Shown: positions 1 to 4,995 of the stretch, piece by piece
How the letters are laid out: every line of letters starts with the position of its first letter
Position numbering within the stretch: the first letter of the stretch is position 1
NCBI GenBank assembly: GCA_905193755.1
Contig: CAJJPX010000027.1
Location: 1-9,640, forward strand
Origin: an uncultured Clostridium sp.
GTDB taxonomy: Bacteria > Bacillota_I > Bacilli_A > RF39 > UBA660
Direction of reading: 5' to 3'
DNA: 9,640 nt
Notes under the pieces: generated by a model
Seen by the model: the letters and a program-made list of their open reading frames with translations, nothing else
What the model was told of the DNA's origin: nothing
The model's database searches: none
Translations under genes and position numbers: made by a program

Positions 1-218
1 TTATTAAATTCTTTATATGAAAATTTTACCTTACTTTCAGGGAGTAAAACCAATATTTCGTTAAAAATTTTTTTAGAAATTAAAGAAATATCCCTATTAT
101 AGTCTCCAATTCTTATGTTGTAACTCAATATAGTGTTAACAAATTCATTAAAGTCTTTTTCAACATAAATTTTATATAATTTTTTTAAATAATTTTCTAA
201 CAATTCTTTCTTATTCAT
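1..218 (-). CDS. Hypothetical protein, 5' part only (runs off the window)
   Basis: An open minus-strand frame starts with ATG at 218-216 and stays open through 72 codons to the window edge, so the C-terminus is missing. The translation begins MNKKELLENYLKKLYKIY and is rich in Lys, Glu, Leu, Ile and Asn, consistent with a soluble, mostly helical protein. It has no signal peptide, membrane segment or recognisable catalytic motif. A GGAGAT ribosome binding site (227-232) lies 8 nt before the ATG, and a well-formed promoter lies just upstream (239-267), which together support a real gene. It is transcribed divergently from dnaA. This is where many Bacillota carry rpmH and rnpA, but the visible residues resemble neither L34 nor RNase P protein. 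I do not recognise the family. Confidence 0.6.
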   Translation of the reverse strand, partial: MNKKELLENYLKKLYKIYVEKDFNEFVNTILSYNIRIGDYNRDISLISKKIFNEILVLLPESKVKFSYKEFN

Positions 219-238
219 TTTCCCATATCTCCACATAT

Positions 239-267
239 ATTTTAAACCATTTTTAATATTATGTAAA
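239..267 (-). promoter_or_regulatory. Sigma-A-type promoter for the divergent minus-strand gene
   Basis: On the minus strand there is a -35 TTTACA (262-267) and a -10 TAAAAT (239-244) separated by exactly 17 bp. Each hexamer matches the housekeeping consensus at 5 of 6 positions. The expected start near 232 places the GGAGAT ribosome binding site at the very 5' end of the transcript, so the leader would be extremely short. The promoter lies about 30 bp from the first DnaA box, so DnaA binding could influence it; that is inference. Confidence 0.55.
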
Positions 268-294
268 CTTATTTTTTAAAATTATTATGTTAAC

Positions 295-446
295 TTATCA
301 ACATTATATTAACAATATTATGTTAACTTATTAACAAGTTATCCACAATTGTTAAATTAAATAAAAAGTAATTTTGTTAATATTGTGGATAACTAAAAAC
401 AAACTAAGAAATAAAAAGAAAAAAGTTGTTTACAAATCGTGAATAA
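295..446. other. oriC: oriC upstream half: DnaA-box cluster (replication origin)
   Basis: This 219-544 interval has no gene; it holds the upstream origin half and the dnaA promoter. Perfect TTATCCACA boxes occur at 339-347 (+) and 384-392 (-). One-mismatch boxes, relative to TTATNCACA, are TTATCAACA at 295-303 (+), TTATTAACA at 328-336 (+) and TTATTCACG at 438-446 (-). A weaker ATATTAACA (minus, 375-383) abuts the box at 384, giving a 9-bp tandem. Boxes 328-336 and 339-347 are 11 bp apart, about one helical turn. The surrounding DNA is extremely AT-rich. The position directly upstream of dnaA matches the upstream origin half of Bacillus, where DnaA boxes also serve autoregulation of dnaA. The box sequences are seen directly; origin function is inferred from them and from gene context. 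Confidence 0.88.
337..394. repeat. 13-bp inverted repeat formed by two perfect DnaA boxes
   Basis: AGTTATCCACAAT (337-349) and its exact reverse complement ATTGTGGATAACT (382-394) face each other across 32 bp of AT-rich DNA. Each arm contains a perfect TTATCCACA box, and the symmetry extends two bases on either side. The two highest-affinity sites of the upstream cluster therefore point towards each other. In an initiator cluster this would load DnaA in opposite orientations; that consequence is inference. Confidence 0.8.
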
Positions 447-479
447 GTTGTTAATATAAATGTTAAATAAATTTTATGT

Positions 480-507
480 TTGACTTTAAAAAAAGATGAA
501 CTATAAT
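480..507 (+). promoter_or_regulatory. dnaA promoter
   Basis: A -35 TTGACT (480-485) and a perfect -10 TATAAT (502-507) are separated by 16 bp, so transcription should start near 514. The leader to the dnaA ATG at 545 is about 30 nt and contains the AGAAAGGAT ribosome binding site at 528-535, 9 nt before the ATG. The promoter sits about 35 bp downstream of the last upstream DnaA box (438-446), so DnaA autorepression is plausible although no box overlaps the hexamers. Confidence 0.7.
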
Positions 508-544
508 TTTAGTTAGAAGGCAACATTAGAAAGGATAGTAAGTT

Positions 545-1954
545 ATGGATATTGAAGATATTTGGAAAAAATTTTTAGAAAAAATAAAGACAAAAGTATC
601 ATTGATGTCATATAACTATATATTTAAAGATTTAAAACTCTATTCTTATGATGATAGTAAAATAATAATTATAGTGCCAACAAATGAACTTTTACTACAA
701 AATATAACTAAAAATTACAGCTCGATTATCGAAGACATATTAAATGATATAACAAATGACACTTGCGAAATAAGCTATATGTTTGAAAAAGATGCTAAAA
801 AACTTGAAAAAAAATCCGAAAAGCAAAAAAAACAAACAAAAATTGATATAGAAGAAGAAATCGAAGAATCTACAACAAATGATTTAACAAATTATAAATA
901 TATAAGTAATTTCAATCCGAAATATACTTTTGATACATTTGTTGTTGGAGATTCAAATAAATTAGCATATGGTACTGCACTTGCAGTAGCACAAAACCCT
1001 GGAAAACTATATAATCCTTATTTTATATATGCAAAAAGTGGACTTGGAAAAACACATTTAATGCACGCAATTGGAAACTATATAGTAAATCATTCAGATA
1101 AAAGAGTTCTCTATATAACAGCTGAACAATTTACAAATGATTATAGAGCTATAATTAACGCAAAAAGTAAATATGATAACAATGTCAGTTATTTAGAAGC
1201 ATTTAGAGAAAAGTATAGAAATGTGGATGTATTAATGATTGATGACATTCAATTTTTGGAAAATGCAACAAAATCTCAAATAGAATTCACAAATACATTT
1301 AATACTCTATATGATAATGAAAAACAAATAATAATTGCTTCTGATACATCAATAAATGACTATAAATACTTAGAAGACAGACTTAAGACAAGGTTTAGGT
1401 GGGGACTAACAGAATCAATCAATCCTCCAGAACTAGAACTTAAAAAGAATATAATAAAAAATAAAATTATGGTTAATGACTATGACTTAGATATAAATGA
1501 AGATGTTATTAACTATATAGCAAGTAACTGTGGAAGTGATATAAGAAATCTTGAAGGAGCAGTCATAAGAATAGTTGCATATAAAGCAGCATTCAATATA
1601 CCTGAAGTCACATTAGAAATAGCACAAGATGCATTACAAGAATTCGTACCTAAAACAGTATATAGAACGAATTCAGTGGCTAAAATCATAGATATAGTAG
1701 CTAAATACTTTAACTTAGAAGCATCAATGCTAAAAGGAAAAATGAAAAAGAAAAATGTTACAGACGCTAGAGCAATAGCTATGTATTTAAGCAGAATAAT
1801 GACAGAAGAAAGCTTGCAAAGAATCGGTTTAGAATTTGGAGGTAGAGATCATTCAACAGTTATATATTCACACGAAAAAATTTCAAATGAACTAAAAACA
1901 AATACAAAACTTCAAGAAGAAATTAAAATACTAAAAGAAAAAATTTGTGAATAA
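545..1954 (+). CDS. dnaA: Chromosomal replication initiator protein DnaA
   Basis: DnaA is the AAA+ ATPase that binds DnaA boxes at oriC, melts the duplex and recruits the helicase; it also regulates its own gene. The 469 residues show the four usual domains: an N-terminal interaction domain (about 1-80), a short Lys/Glu-rich linker (about 85-120), the AAA+ core and a C-terminal DNA-binding domain (about 375-469). Walker A is AKSGLGKT at 163-170, with Ala replacing the usual first Gly. Walker B is LMIDD at 230-234. The box VII stretch with the arginine finger is RLKTRFRWG around 279-287. The signature helix-turn-helix reads GGRDHSTVIYSHEK from 432, where most relatives have GGRDHTTVIHAHEK. Length is close to that of B. 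subtilis DnaA. The start at 545 is supported by its ribosome binding site. The last codons and stop contain a perfect minus-strand DnaA box. Confidence 0.98.
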   Translation: MDIEDIWKKFLEKIKTKVSLMSYNYIFKDLKLYSYDDSKIIIIVPTNELLLQNITKNYSSIIEDILNDITNDTCEISYMFEKDAKKLEKKSEKQKKQTKIDIEEEIEESTTNDLTNYKYISNFNPKYTFDTFVVGDSNKLAYGTALAVAQNPGKLYNPYFIYAKSGLGKTHLMHAIGNYIVNHSDKRVLYITAEQFTNDYRAIINAKSKYDNNVSYLEAFREKYRNVDVLMIDDIQFLENATKSQIEFTNTFNTLYDNEKQIIIASDTSINDYKYLEDRLKTRFRWGLTESINPPELELKKNIIKNKIMVNDYDLDINEDVINYIASNCGSDIRNLEGAVIRIVAYKAAFNIPEVTLEIAQDALQEFVPKTVYRTNSVAKIIDIVAKYFNLEASMLKGKMKKKNVTDARAIAMYLSRIMTEESLQRIGLEFGGRDHSTVIYSHEKISNELKTNTKLQEEIKILKEKICE

Positions 1955-1972
1955 ACACACAAGTTATAAACA
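1946..1972. promoter_or_regulatory. DnaA boxes at the dnaA 3' end
   Basis: TGTGAATAA at 1946-1954 is a perfect minus-strand TTATTCACA box that overlaps the last two sense codons and the TAA stop of dnaA. TTATAAACA follows at 1964-1972 (+), one mismatch from TTATNCACA, within the 12-mer AAGTTATAAACA that recurs twice after gyrA. They open the downstream half of the origin, in the dnaA-dnaN spacer where Bacillus carries its unwinding region. Confidence 0.7.
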
Positions 1973-2025
1973 TCTTAACAATCATAAGTTTACATAATAT
2001 GTAGATAAAACCTAGTGATAAATGA

Positions 2026-2053
2026 GTTATCAACATTATTAACACTCTATAAT
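2026..2053 (+). promoter_or_regulatory. Probable dnaN promoter
   Basis: A perfect -10 TATAAT lies at 2048-2053. The matching -35 position (about 2026-2031, GTTATC, 16-bp spacer) is poor and lies inside a DnaA box, so initiation may depend on or be blocked by DnaA. No terminator hairpin is visible in the 144-bp spacer, so dnaN is probably also read from the dnaA promoter. The dnaN ribosome binding site is the strong AAAGGAGG at 2081-2088. Confidence 0.5.
2027..2044 (+). promoter_or_regulatory. Tandem DnaA boxes abutting the dnaN promoter
   Basis: TTATCAACA (2027-2035) and TTATTAACA (2036-2044) are joined head to tail with no spacer, both on the + strand. Each is one mismatch from TTATNCACA, at the same position (A in place of C at position 6). 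The pair nearly repeats the arrangement at 295-314 upstream of dnaA. It overlaps the place where the dnaN -35 would lie and is followed by CTC and an AT-only stretch. Confidence 0.7.
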
Positions 2054-2077
2054 AGTAATAAATAATATATATAATAA
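2045..2077. other. Candidate DNA unwinding element
   Basis: Directly after the tandem DnaA boxes comes CTC and then 30 bp of pure A/T except one G, including alternating ATATATA. Four consecutive NTA triplets (ATA, ATA, GTA, ATA at 2049-2060) keep 3-bp phase. In B. subtilis the unwinding module is DnaA boxes, a short C/G-containing spacer, then a run of DnaA-trio triplets whose box-proximal reading on the top strand is CTA or TTA. The architecture matches here, but the first base of each triplet does not fit the trio consensus. The same bases also form the dnaN -10, so the assignment is tentative. Confidence 0.45.
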
Positions 2078-2098
2078 GAAAAAGGAGGAAAAATTATT

Positions 2099-3217
2099 AT
2101 GAAAATGTTAATAGAAAAAAATATTTTAATGGAAGGACTAAATTGTGTAAGTAAAGCACTTTCTACAAGAAATATTATACCTGTACTTAACGGTATTAAA
2201 TTTGAACTAACTAAGGATGGCCTTTATTTAACAGCTACTGACAACGATATTACAATTCAAACGTTTATTGACAAAAAAGATATTAAAAGCATAGATGAAG
2301 TTGGTTGTACTATTATATATGGAAAAACACTATTAAGTACTGTTAGTAAACTACAAAATACTAACATCCTAGTAGAAAACTTTGAAAACAATGAAGTATC
2401 ATTTAAAACTGAAAGCGGAGGTATTTATGACTTTCCTTGTTTCAATCAAGAAGACTTTCCCAATATTAAACTAGAAGAGGTTAAAAATCCTATTAAATTA
2501 GATAGTCAAAAATTCAAAGAAATAATCAATAAAACATCATTTGCATGTTCACTACAAGAAAGTAGACCTTTATTAACAGGTGTTAACATTAAATTAATAG
2601 GAGATATATTTGAATGTGTAGCAACAGATTCTTATAGACTTTCAAAAGTAACAATCAAATTAGATGAAATGTATTCAGAAAATGTTAACATGGTAATTCC
2701 AGCAAGAAACATAAATGAACTTGTTAAAACAATAGACAAAGATTCAGAATTAGAAATTCATGTATTTCCAAACAAAGCACTATTTAAATTTGATAATATT
2801 ATATTCCAAACATCATTATTAAATGGTACTTATCCAAACACAGATAATTCAATTCCAAAAGAATTTAAACACAAAATCAAGGCAAATCTTAGAGATTTAT
2901 ATAGTTTACTTGATACAGCATCTTCACTTACTCAGTCAAAAGATAAAAACATCGTAGATATGGAAGTAGTTGGAAATGAACTTATTATTAGAGCAGCAAG
3001 TACAGAAGGAAAAGGAAAAGACAAAATAACAGTTACAAACGAAACTGAGAATGATATAAAAATTTCATTCAGTGTTAAATACATGATGGAAGCATTAAAA
3101 GTATTTAATAAAGAAGAAATATATATATTATTAAATGGTGAAATTAGTCCTATAATACTAAAAGAATCAGAAAATGATGAACTAATAGAATTAATTTTAC
3201 CAATGAAAACATACTAA
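2099..3217 (+). CDS. dnaN: DNA polymerase III beta subunit (sliding clamp)
   Basis: DnaN forms the ring-shaped homodimer that tethers the replicative polymerase to DNA and serves as the docking platform for repair and replication partners. The 372-residue length matches the family (three repeats of a roughly 120-residue clamp fold). The N-terminus has the typical sequence of helix, then SKALSTRNIIPVLNGIKFEL, and the protein ends in ILPMKTY, the usual clamp C-terminal strand. ASRLL-type landmarks are conserved in modified form: TDSYRLSKVTIKL in the middle domain is the family landmark. The ATG at 2099 is preferred over the ATG at 2105 because it lies 10 nt after AAAGGAGG. It is the second gene of the dnaA cluster and is followed by a terminator, which separates it from the comK-like gene. 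Confidence 0.97.
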   Translation: MKMLIEKNILMEGLNCVSKALSTRNIIPVLNGIKFELTKDGLYLTATDNDITIQTFIDKKDIKSIDEVGCTIIYGKTLLSTVSKLQNTNILVENFENNEVSFKTESGGIYDFPCFNQEDFPNIKLEEVKNPIKLDSQKFKEIINKTSFACSLQESRPLLTGVNIKLIGDIFECVATDSYRLSKVTIKLDEMYSENVNMVIPARNINELVKTIDKDSELEIHVFPNKALFKFDNIIFQTSLLNGTYPNTDNSIPKEFKHKIKANLRDLYSLLDTASSLTQSKDKNIVDMEVVGNELIIRAASTEGKGKDKITVTNETENDIKISFSVKYMMEALKVFNKEEIYILLNGEISPIILKESENDELIELILPMKTY

Positions 3218-3242
3218 AAAGCGAAATATTTCGTTTTTTTTT
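3216..3242 (+). terminator. Rho-independent terminator after dnaN
   Basis: The palindrome CGAAATATTTCG (3222-3233) begins 4 bp after the dnaN stop and is followed by nine T (3234-3242). Flanking A and T runs extend the stem if G3221 is bulged. The GC content of the stem is low, so read-through is possible, but the U-tract is strong. Confidence 0.75.
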
Positions 3243-3269
3243 ACATTTTTTTAACTTTTTTACATTTTT
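3234..3269. other. Helically phased T-tracts (possible curved DNA)
   Basis: Runs of five to nine T begin at 3234, 3246, 3256 and 3265, separated by ACA, AAC and ACA. The spacing of 9-12 bp is close to one helical turn and continues into the 10-bp TTCGACAAA repeats that follow. In-phase A/T tracts are a known cause of intrinsic bending. The first tract also belongs to the dnaN terminator. Confidence 0.5.
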
Positions 3270-3296
3270 CGACAAAATTCGACAAATTTCGACAAA
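3268..3296. repeat. Three TTCGACAAA direct repeats at 10-bp period, matching Spo0A boxes
   Basis: TTCGACAAA occurs at 3268-3276, 3278-3286 and 3288-3296, with single-base spacers A and T, so the period is exactly 10 bp. The first seven bases, TTCGACA, are the exact reverse complement of TGTCGAA, which fits the known Spo0A (0A) box TGNCGAA. The block lies just upstream of the candidate comK promoter. In B. subtilis, phosphorylated Spo0A binds several 0A boxes at the comK promoter. Whether this organism has Spo0A cannot be seen here; another regulator with phased half-sites is possible. Confidence 0.6.
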
Positions 3297-3303
3297 GGAG
3301 TTG

Positions 3304-3312
3304 TGCTAGCAT
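3304..3312 (+). promoter_or_regulatory. Candidate extended -10 promoter of the comK-like gene
   Basis: TGCTAGCAT at 3304-3312 is an extended -10 (TGN plus TAGCAT, 4 of 6 matches to TATAAT). No good -35 lies 16-18 bp upstream; that position is occupied by the TTCGACAAA repeats, as expected for an activator-dependent promoter. The transcript would begin near 3319 and carry the AAAGGGGGGG ribosome binding site at 3329-3338. Confidence 0.35.
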
Positions 3313-3344
3313 AGTAAGCAATTTTTAGAAAGGGGGGGAAAATT

Positions 3345-3800
3345 ATGAATTATGAGATAAACTATAATACTCAATTAATATTGCCCATAGGAGAATTTGA
3401 ATCAAAAGTTATAGAACACGATGAAGAGTATGTGGTCAACAATAGTGTACAAGAAATATTAGAACATAGTTGTGAATATTTTGGTAGCTCATATGAAGGA
3501 AGAAAAGATGGAACTCGTAAGATGCTTGGCATAACTCATAAGTCTCCAATAATAGTTGAAGAAAGCAGAAAAATGATATTTTTTCCTACAACATCTCCAG
3601 AAAGACAAGATTGTATATGGATTAATTTAGAAAAAATTGAAAAATATTACAAGATTGATAATGGTAAGTCAGCAATTTTATTTAAAAACGGTGATATTTT
3701 AGAATTTGACATCTCGTTTGGTTCATTGTCAAACCAAATTTTAAGAGCAACCAGATTAAAATTTATTTTGGACGAAAGAATATCAAAAAAAGATAATTAA
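3345..3800 (+). CDS. ComK-family competence transcription factor homologue, short form
   Basis: ComK is the DNA-binding master activator of genetic competence in B. subtilis. This 151-residue protein aligns with ComK from memory through its core: CEYFGSSYEGRKDGT (43-57) matches CRFFGSSYAGRKAGT, ITHKSPIIV (63-71) matches ISHKPPIMV, FFPTTSPERQDCIW (79-92) matches LFPTLSSTRPQCGW, and ISFGSLSNQILRATRLKF matches the later ISYNSFENQVYRTAWLR region. It is about 40 residues shorter than the 192-residue B. subtilis protein. The missing part is the C-terminal tail, which carries the FMLYP-type MecA-binding segment. The gene stands alone between dnaN and recF with its own terminator and an upstream block of 0A-like repeats. 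The position is normally that of the small S4-domain gene yaaA. The start is supported by an unusual AAAGGGGGGG ribosome binding site 6 nt upstream. Family assignment is firm; a role in competence is inference. Confidence 0.85.
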   Translation: MNYEINYNTQLILPIGEFESKVIEHDEEYVVNNSVQEILEHSCEYFGSSYEGRKDGTRKMLGITHKSPIIVEESRKMIFFPTTSPERQDCIWINLEKIEKYYKIDNGKSAILFKNGDILEFDISFGSLSNQILRATRLKFILDERISKKDN

Positions 3801-3820
3801 AATTAAAATTATCTTTTTTT
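3785..3820 (+). terminator. Rho-independent terminator after the comK-like gene
   Basis: A perfect 14-bp stem pairs 3785-3798 with 3807-3820 around an 8-nt loop. The 5' arm is the A-rich end of the coding sequence with most of its TAA stop, and the 3' arm ends in seven T. The stem has only one GC pair, but its length and U-tract support termination. The tract also occupies the -35 position of the next promoter. Confidence 0.7.
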
Positions 3821-3833
3821 ATATGCTAAATTA

Positions 3834-3842
3834 TGGTATAAT
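3834..3842 (+). promoter_or_regulatory. Extended -10 promoter for recF-gyrB-gyrA
   Basis: TGGTATAAT is a perfect -10 with the TG extension. The -35 position falls in the T-tract of the preceding terminator and has no good hexamer, as is common with extended -10 promoters. Transcription would start near 3849, giving a leader of about 60 nt before recF that contains a possible 10-codon upstream frame. Confidence 0.6.
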
Positions 3843-3867
3843 TTAATTGTTGTGTAGGTGTACCTAA

Positions 3868-3900
3868 ATGATAGAAAAATTAAAAAAGAGGGGTAAATGA
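3868..3900 (+). CDS. Possible 10-codon leader ORF before recF
   Basis: An ATG at 3868 opens a frame encoding MIEKLKKRGK and ending in TGA at 3898-3900. AGGTG (3856-3860) sits 7 nt before it as a possible ribosome binding site. The GAGG used by recF (3899-3902) overlaps the stop, and recF begins 9 nt later, so translational coupling is possible. The peptide is Lys-rich and otherwise unremarkable. In AT-rich DNA such a frame could be chance. Confidence 0.22.
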   Translation: MIEKLKKRGK

Positions 3901-3909
3901 GGTTTAAAA

Positions 3910-4995
3910 ATGAATATTATAAGAATAGAACTACTAAATTTTAGAAATTACAAGAAAAAAATCTTCGATAATTTTTCAAATTTAAACATCATAATTGGCA
4001 AAAATGGAATTGGAAAGACAACAATTATTGAATCTATCTATTTAGGCAGTTTAGCAAAATCTTTTAAAACAAGTAATGAAATGTCGATTATTAAAGAAGG
4101 AGAAGATTTTTTTAAAATAAAAGTTTTCTATTTTGATTACGGTCCTAAAAAGAATCTCGAATTATATCTTGATAAGAATGGTAAAAAGACAAAAATCAAT
4201 ACCAAGATACAAAGAAAACTTAGTGATTTCATTTCTCAATATAGAATAATAATGCTATCTCCAGATGAGTTAAAACTTATTAAATCATCACCAAACACTA
4301 GAAGAAATTATCTAAATATACAAATATCTCAACTACACAAAGAATACATTTATTATTTAAATAATTATAATACCTTAATTAAGAACAAAAATGACTTTTT
4401 AAAAAAATTAATGTTAAATAATAATTTAGATTCCAGATATTTAGATATATTAGATGAAAAAATAGTGGATGAAGGCTTAAAAATCTATAATTATAGAAAA
4501 AACTATATTGAATTAATTAATTTGTACATAAACGAGATATTTAAAAACTATATAAAAAATCAAAAAATAAATATTGAGTATGAATCAGATTACAAAGTAA
4601 ATGATAAAGAAAAATTACTAAAAGAACTGAAGAAAAATAGAAATAAAGAAATAAATATAGGAATGACTTCATTCGGAGTACACAGAGATGATTACAAATT
4701 TTGTCAAAATGAAAATGATGCTAAAGAATATAGTTCACAAGGAATACAAAAGTTGATTATTTTAGCAATGAAACTAGCAGAAGTCAAAATATTCATAGAA
4801 AAATATGATATAAAACCTATATTATTACTCGATGATTTATTTAGTGAACTTGATGAAAAAAATAGAAATAATATTTTTAAATCATTAGATAAAAACATAC
4901 AAGTATTCATCACAACAACAGATTTAAAGAATATTAATAAAAGAATAGTAGAAAAAGCAAAAATATTTGATTTAGATGAGGGAGTGAGTAAATGA
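3910..4995 (+). CDS. recF: DNA replication and repair protein RecF
   Basis: RecF is an SMC/Rad50-like ATPase that, with RecO and RecR, loads RecA at single-strand gaps and helps restart blocked forks. Its 361 residues are the normal family length. The N-terminus IIRIELLNFRNY is typical. Walker A is GKNGIGKT at 30-37. The family motif GVHRDDYKF is near 256-264. The ABC signature SSQG is at 275-278, Walker B is ILLLDD at 304-309, and the SELD D-loop is at 312-315. The middle section is Lys/Asn/Tyr-rich and probably helical. The start follows GAGG by 7 nt. The gene overlaps gyrB by ATGA (4992-4995), so the two are translationally coupled. The usual neighbour yaaA is absent; a comK-like gene lies upstream instead. 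Confidence 0.96.
   Translation: MNIIRIELLNFRNYKKKIFDNFSNLNIIIGKNGIGKTTIIESIYLGSLAKSFKTSNEMSIIKEGEDFFKIKVFYFDYGPKKNLELYLDKNGKKTKINTKIQRKLSDFISQYRIIMLSPDELKLIKSSPNTRRNYLNIQISQLHKEYIYYLNNYNTLIKNKNDFLKKLMLNNNLDSRYLDILDEKIVDEGLKIYNYRKNYIELINLYINEIFKNYIKNQKINIEYESDYKVNDKEKLLKELKKNRNKEINIGMTSFGVHRDDYKFCQNENDAKEYSSQGIQKLIILAMKLAEVKIFIEKYDIKPILLLDDLFSELDEKNRNNIFKSLDKNIQVFITTTDLKNINKRIVEKAKIFDLDEGVSK

Noticed and set aside
1031..1054. Walker A of DnaA with Ala in place of the first Gly (AKSGLGKT) as a sign of inactivity
   Set aside because: The general P-loop pattern accepts Ala or Gly at that position, and Gly168, Lys169 and Thr170 plus Walker B are intact.
1955..2026. Terminator between dnaA and dnaN
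   Set aside because: Only a short imperfect ACATAATATGT palindrome is present and it has no T-tract.
3200..3344. ComK-binding K-box (AAAA-N5-TTTT pairs) upstream of the comK-like gene
   Set aside because: I found no pair with the required 5-bp gap and helical spacing; the A and T runs present have other spacings.
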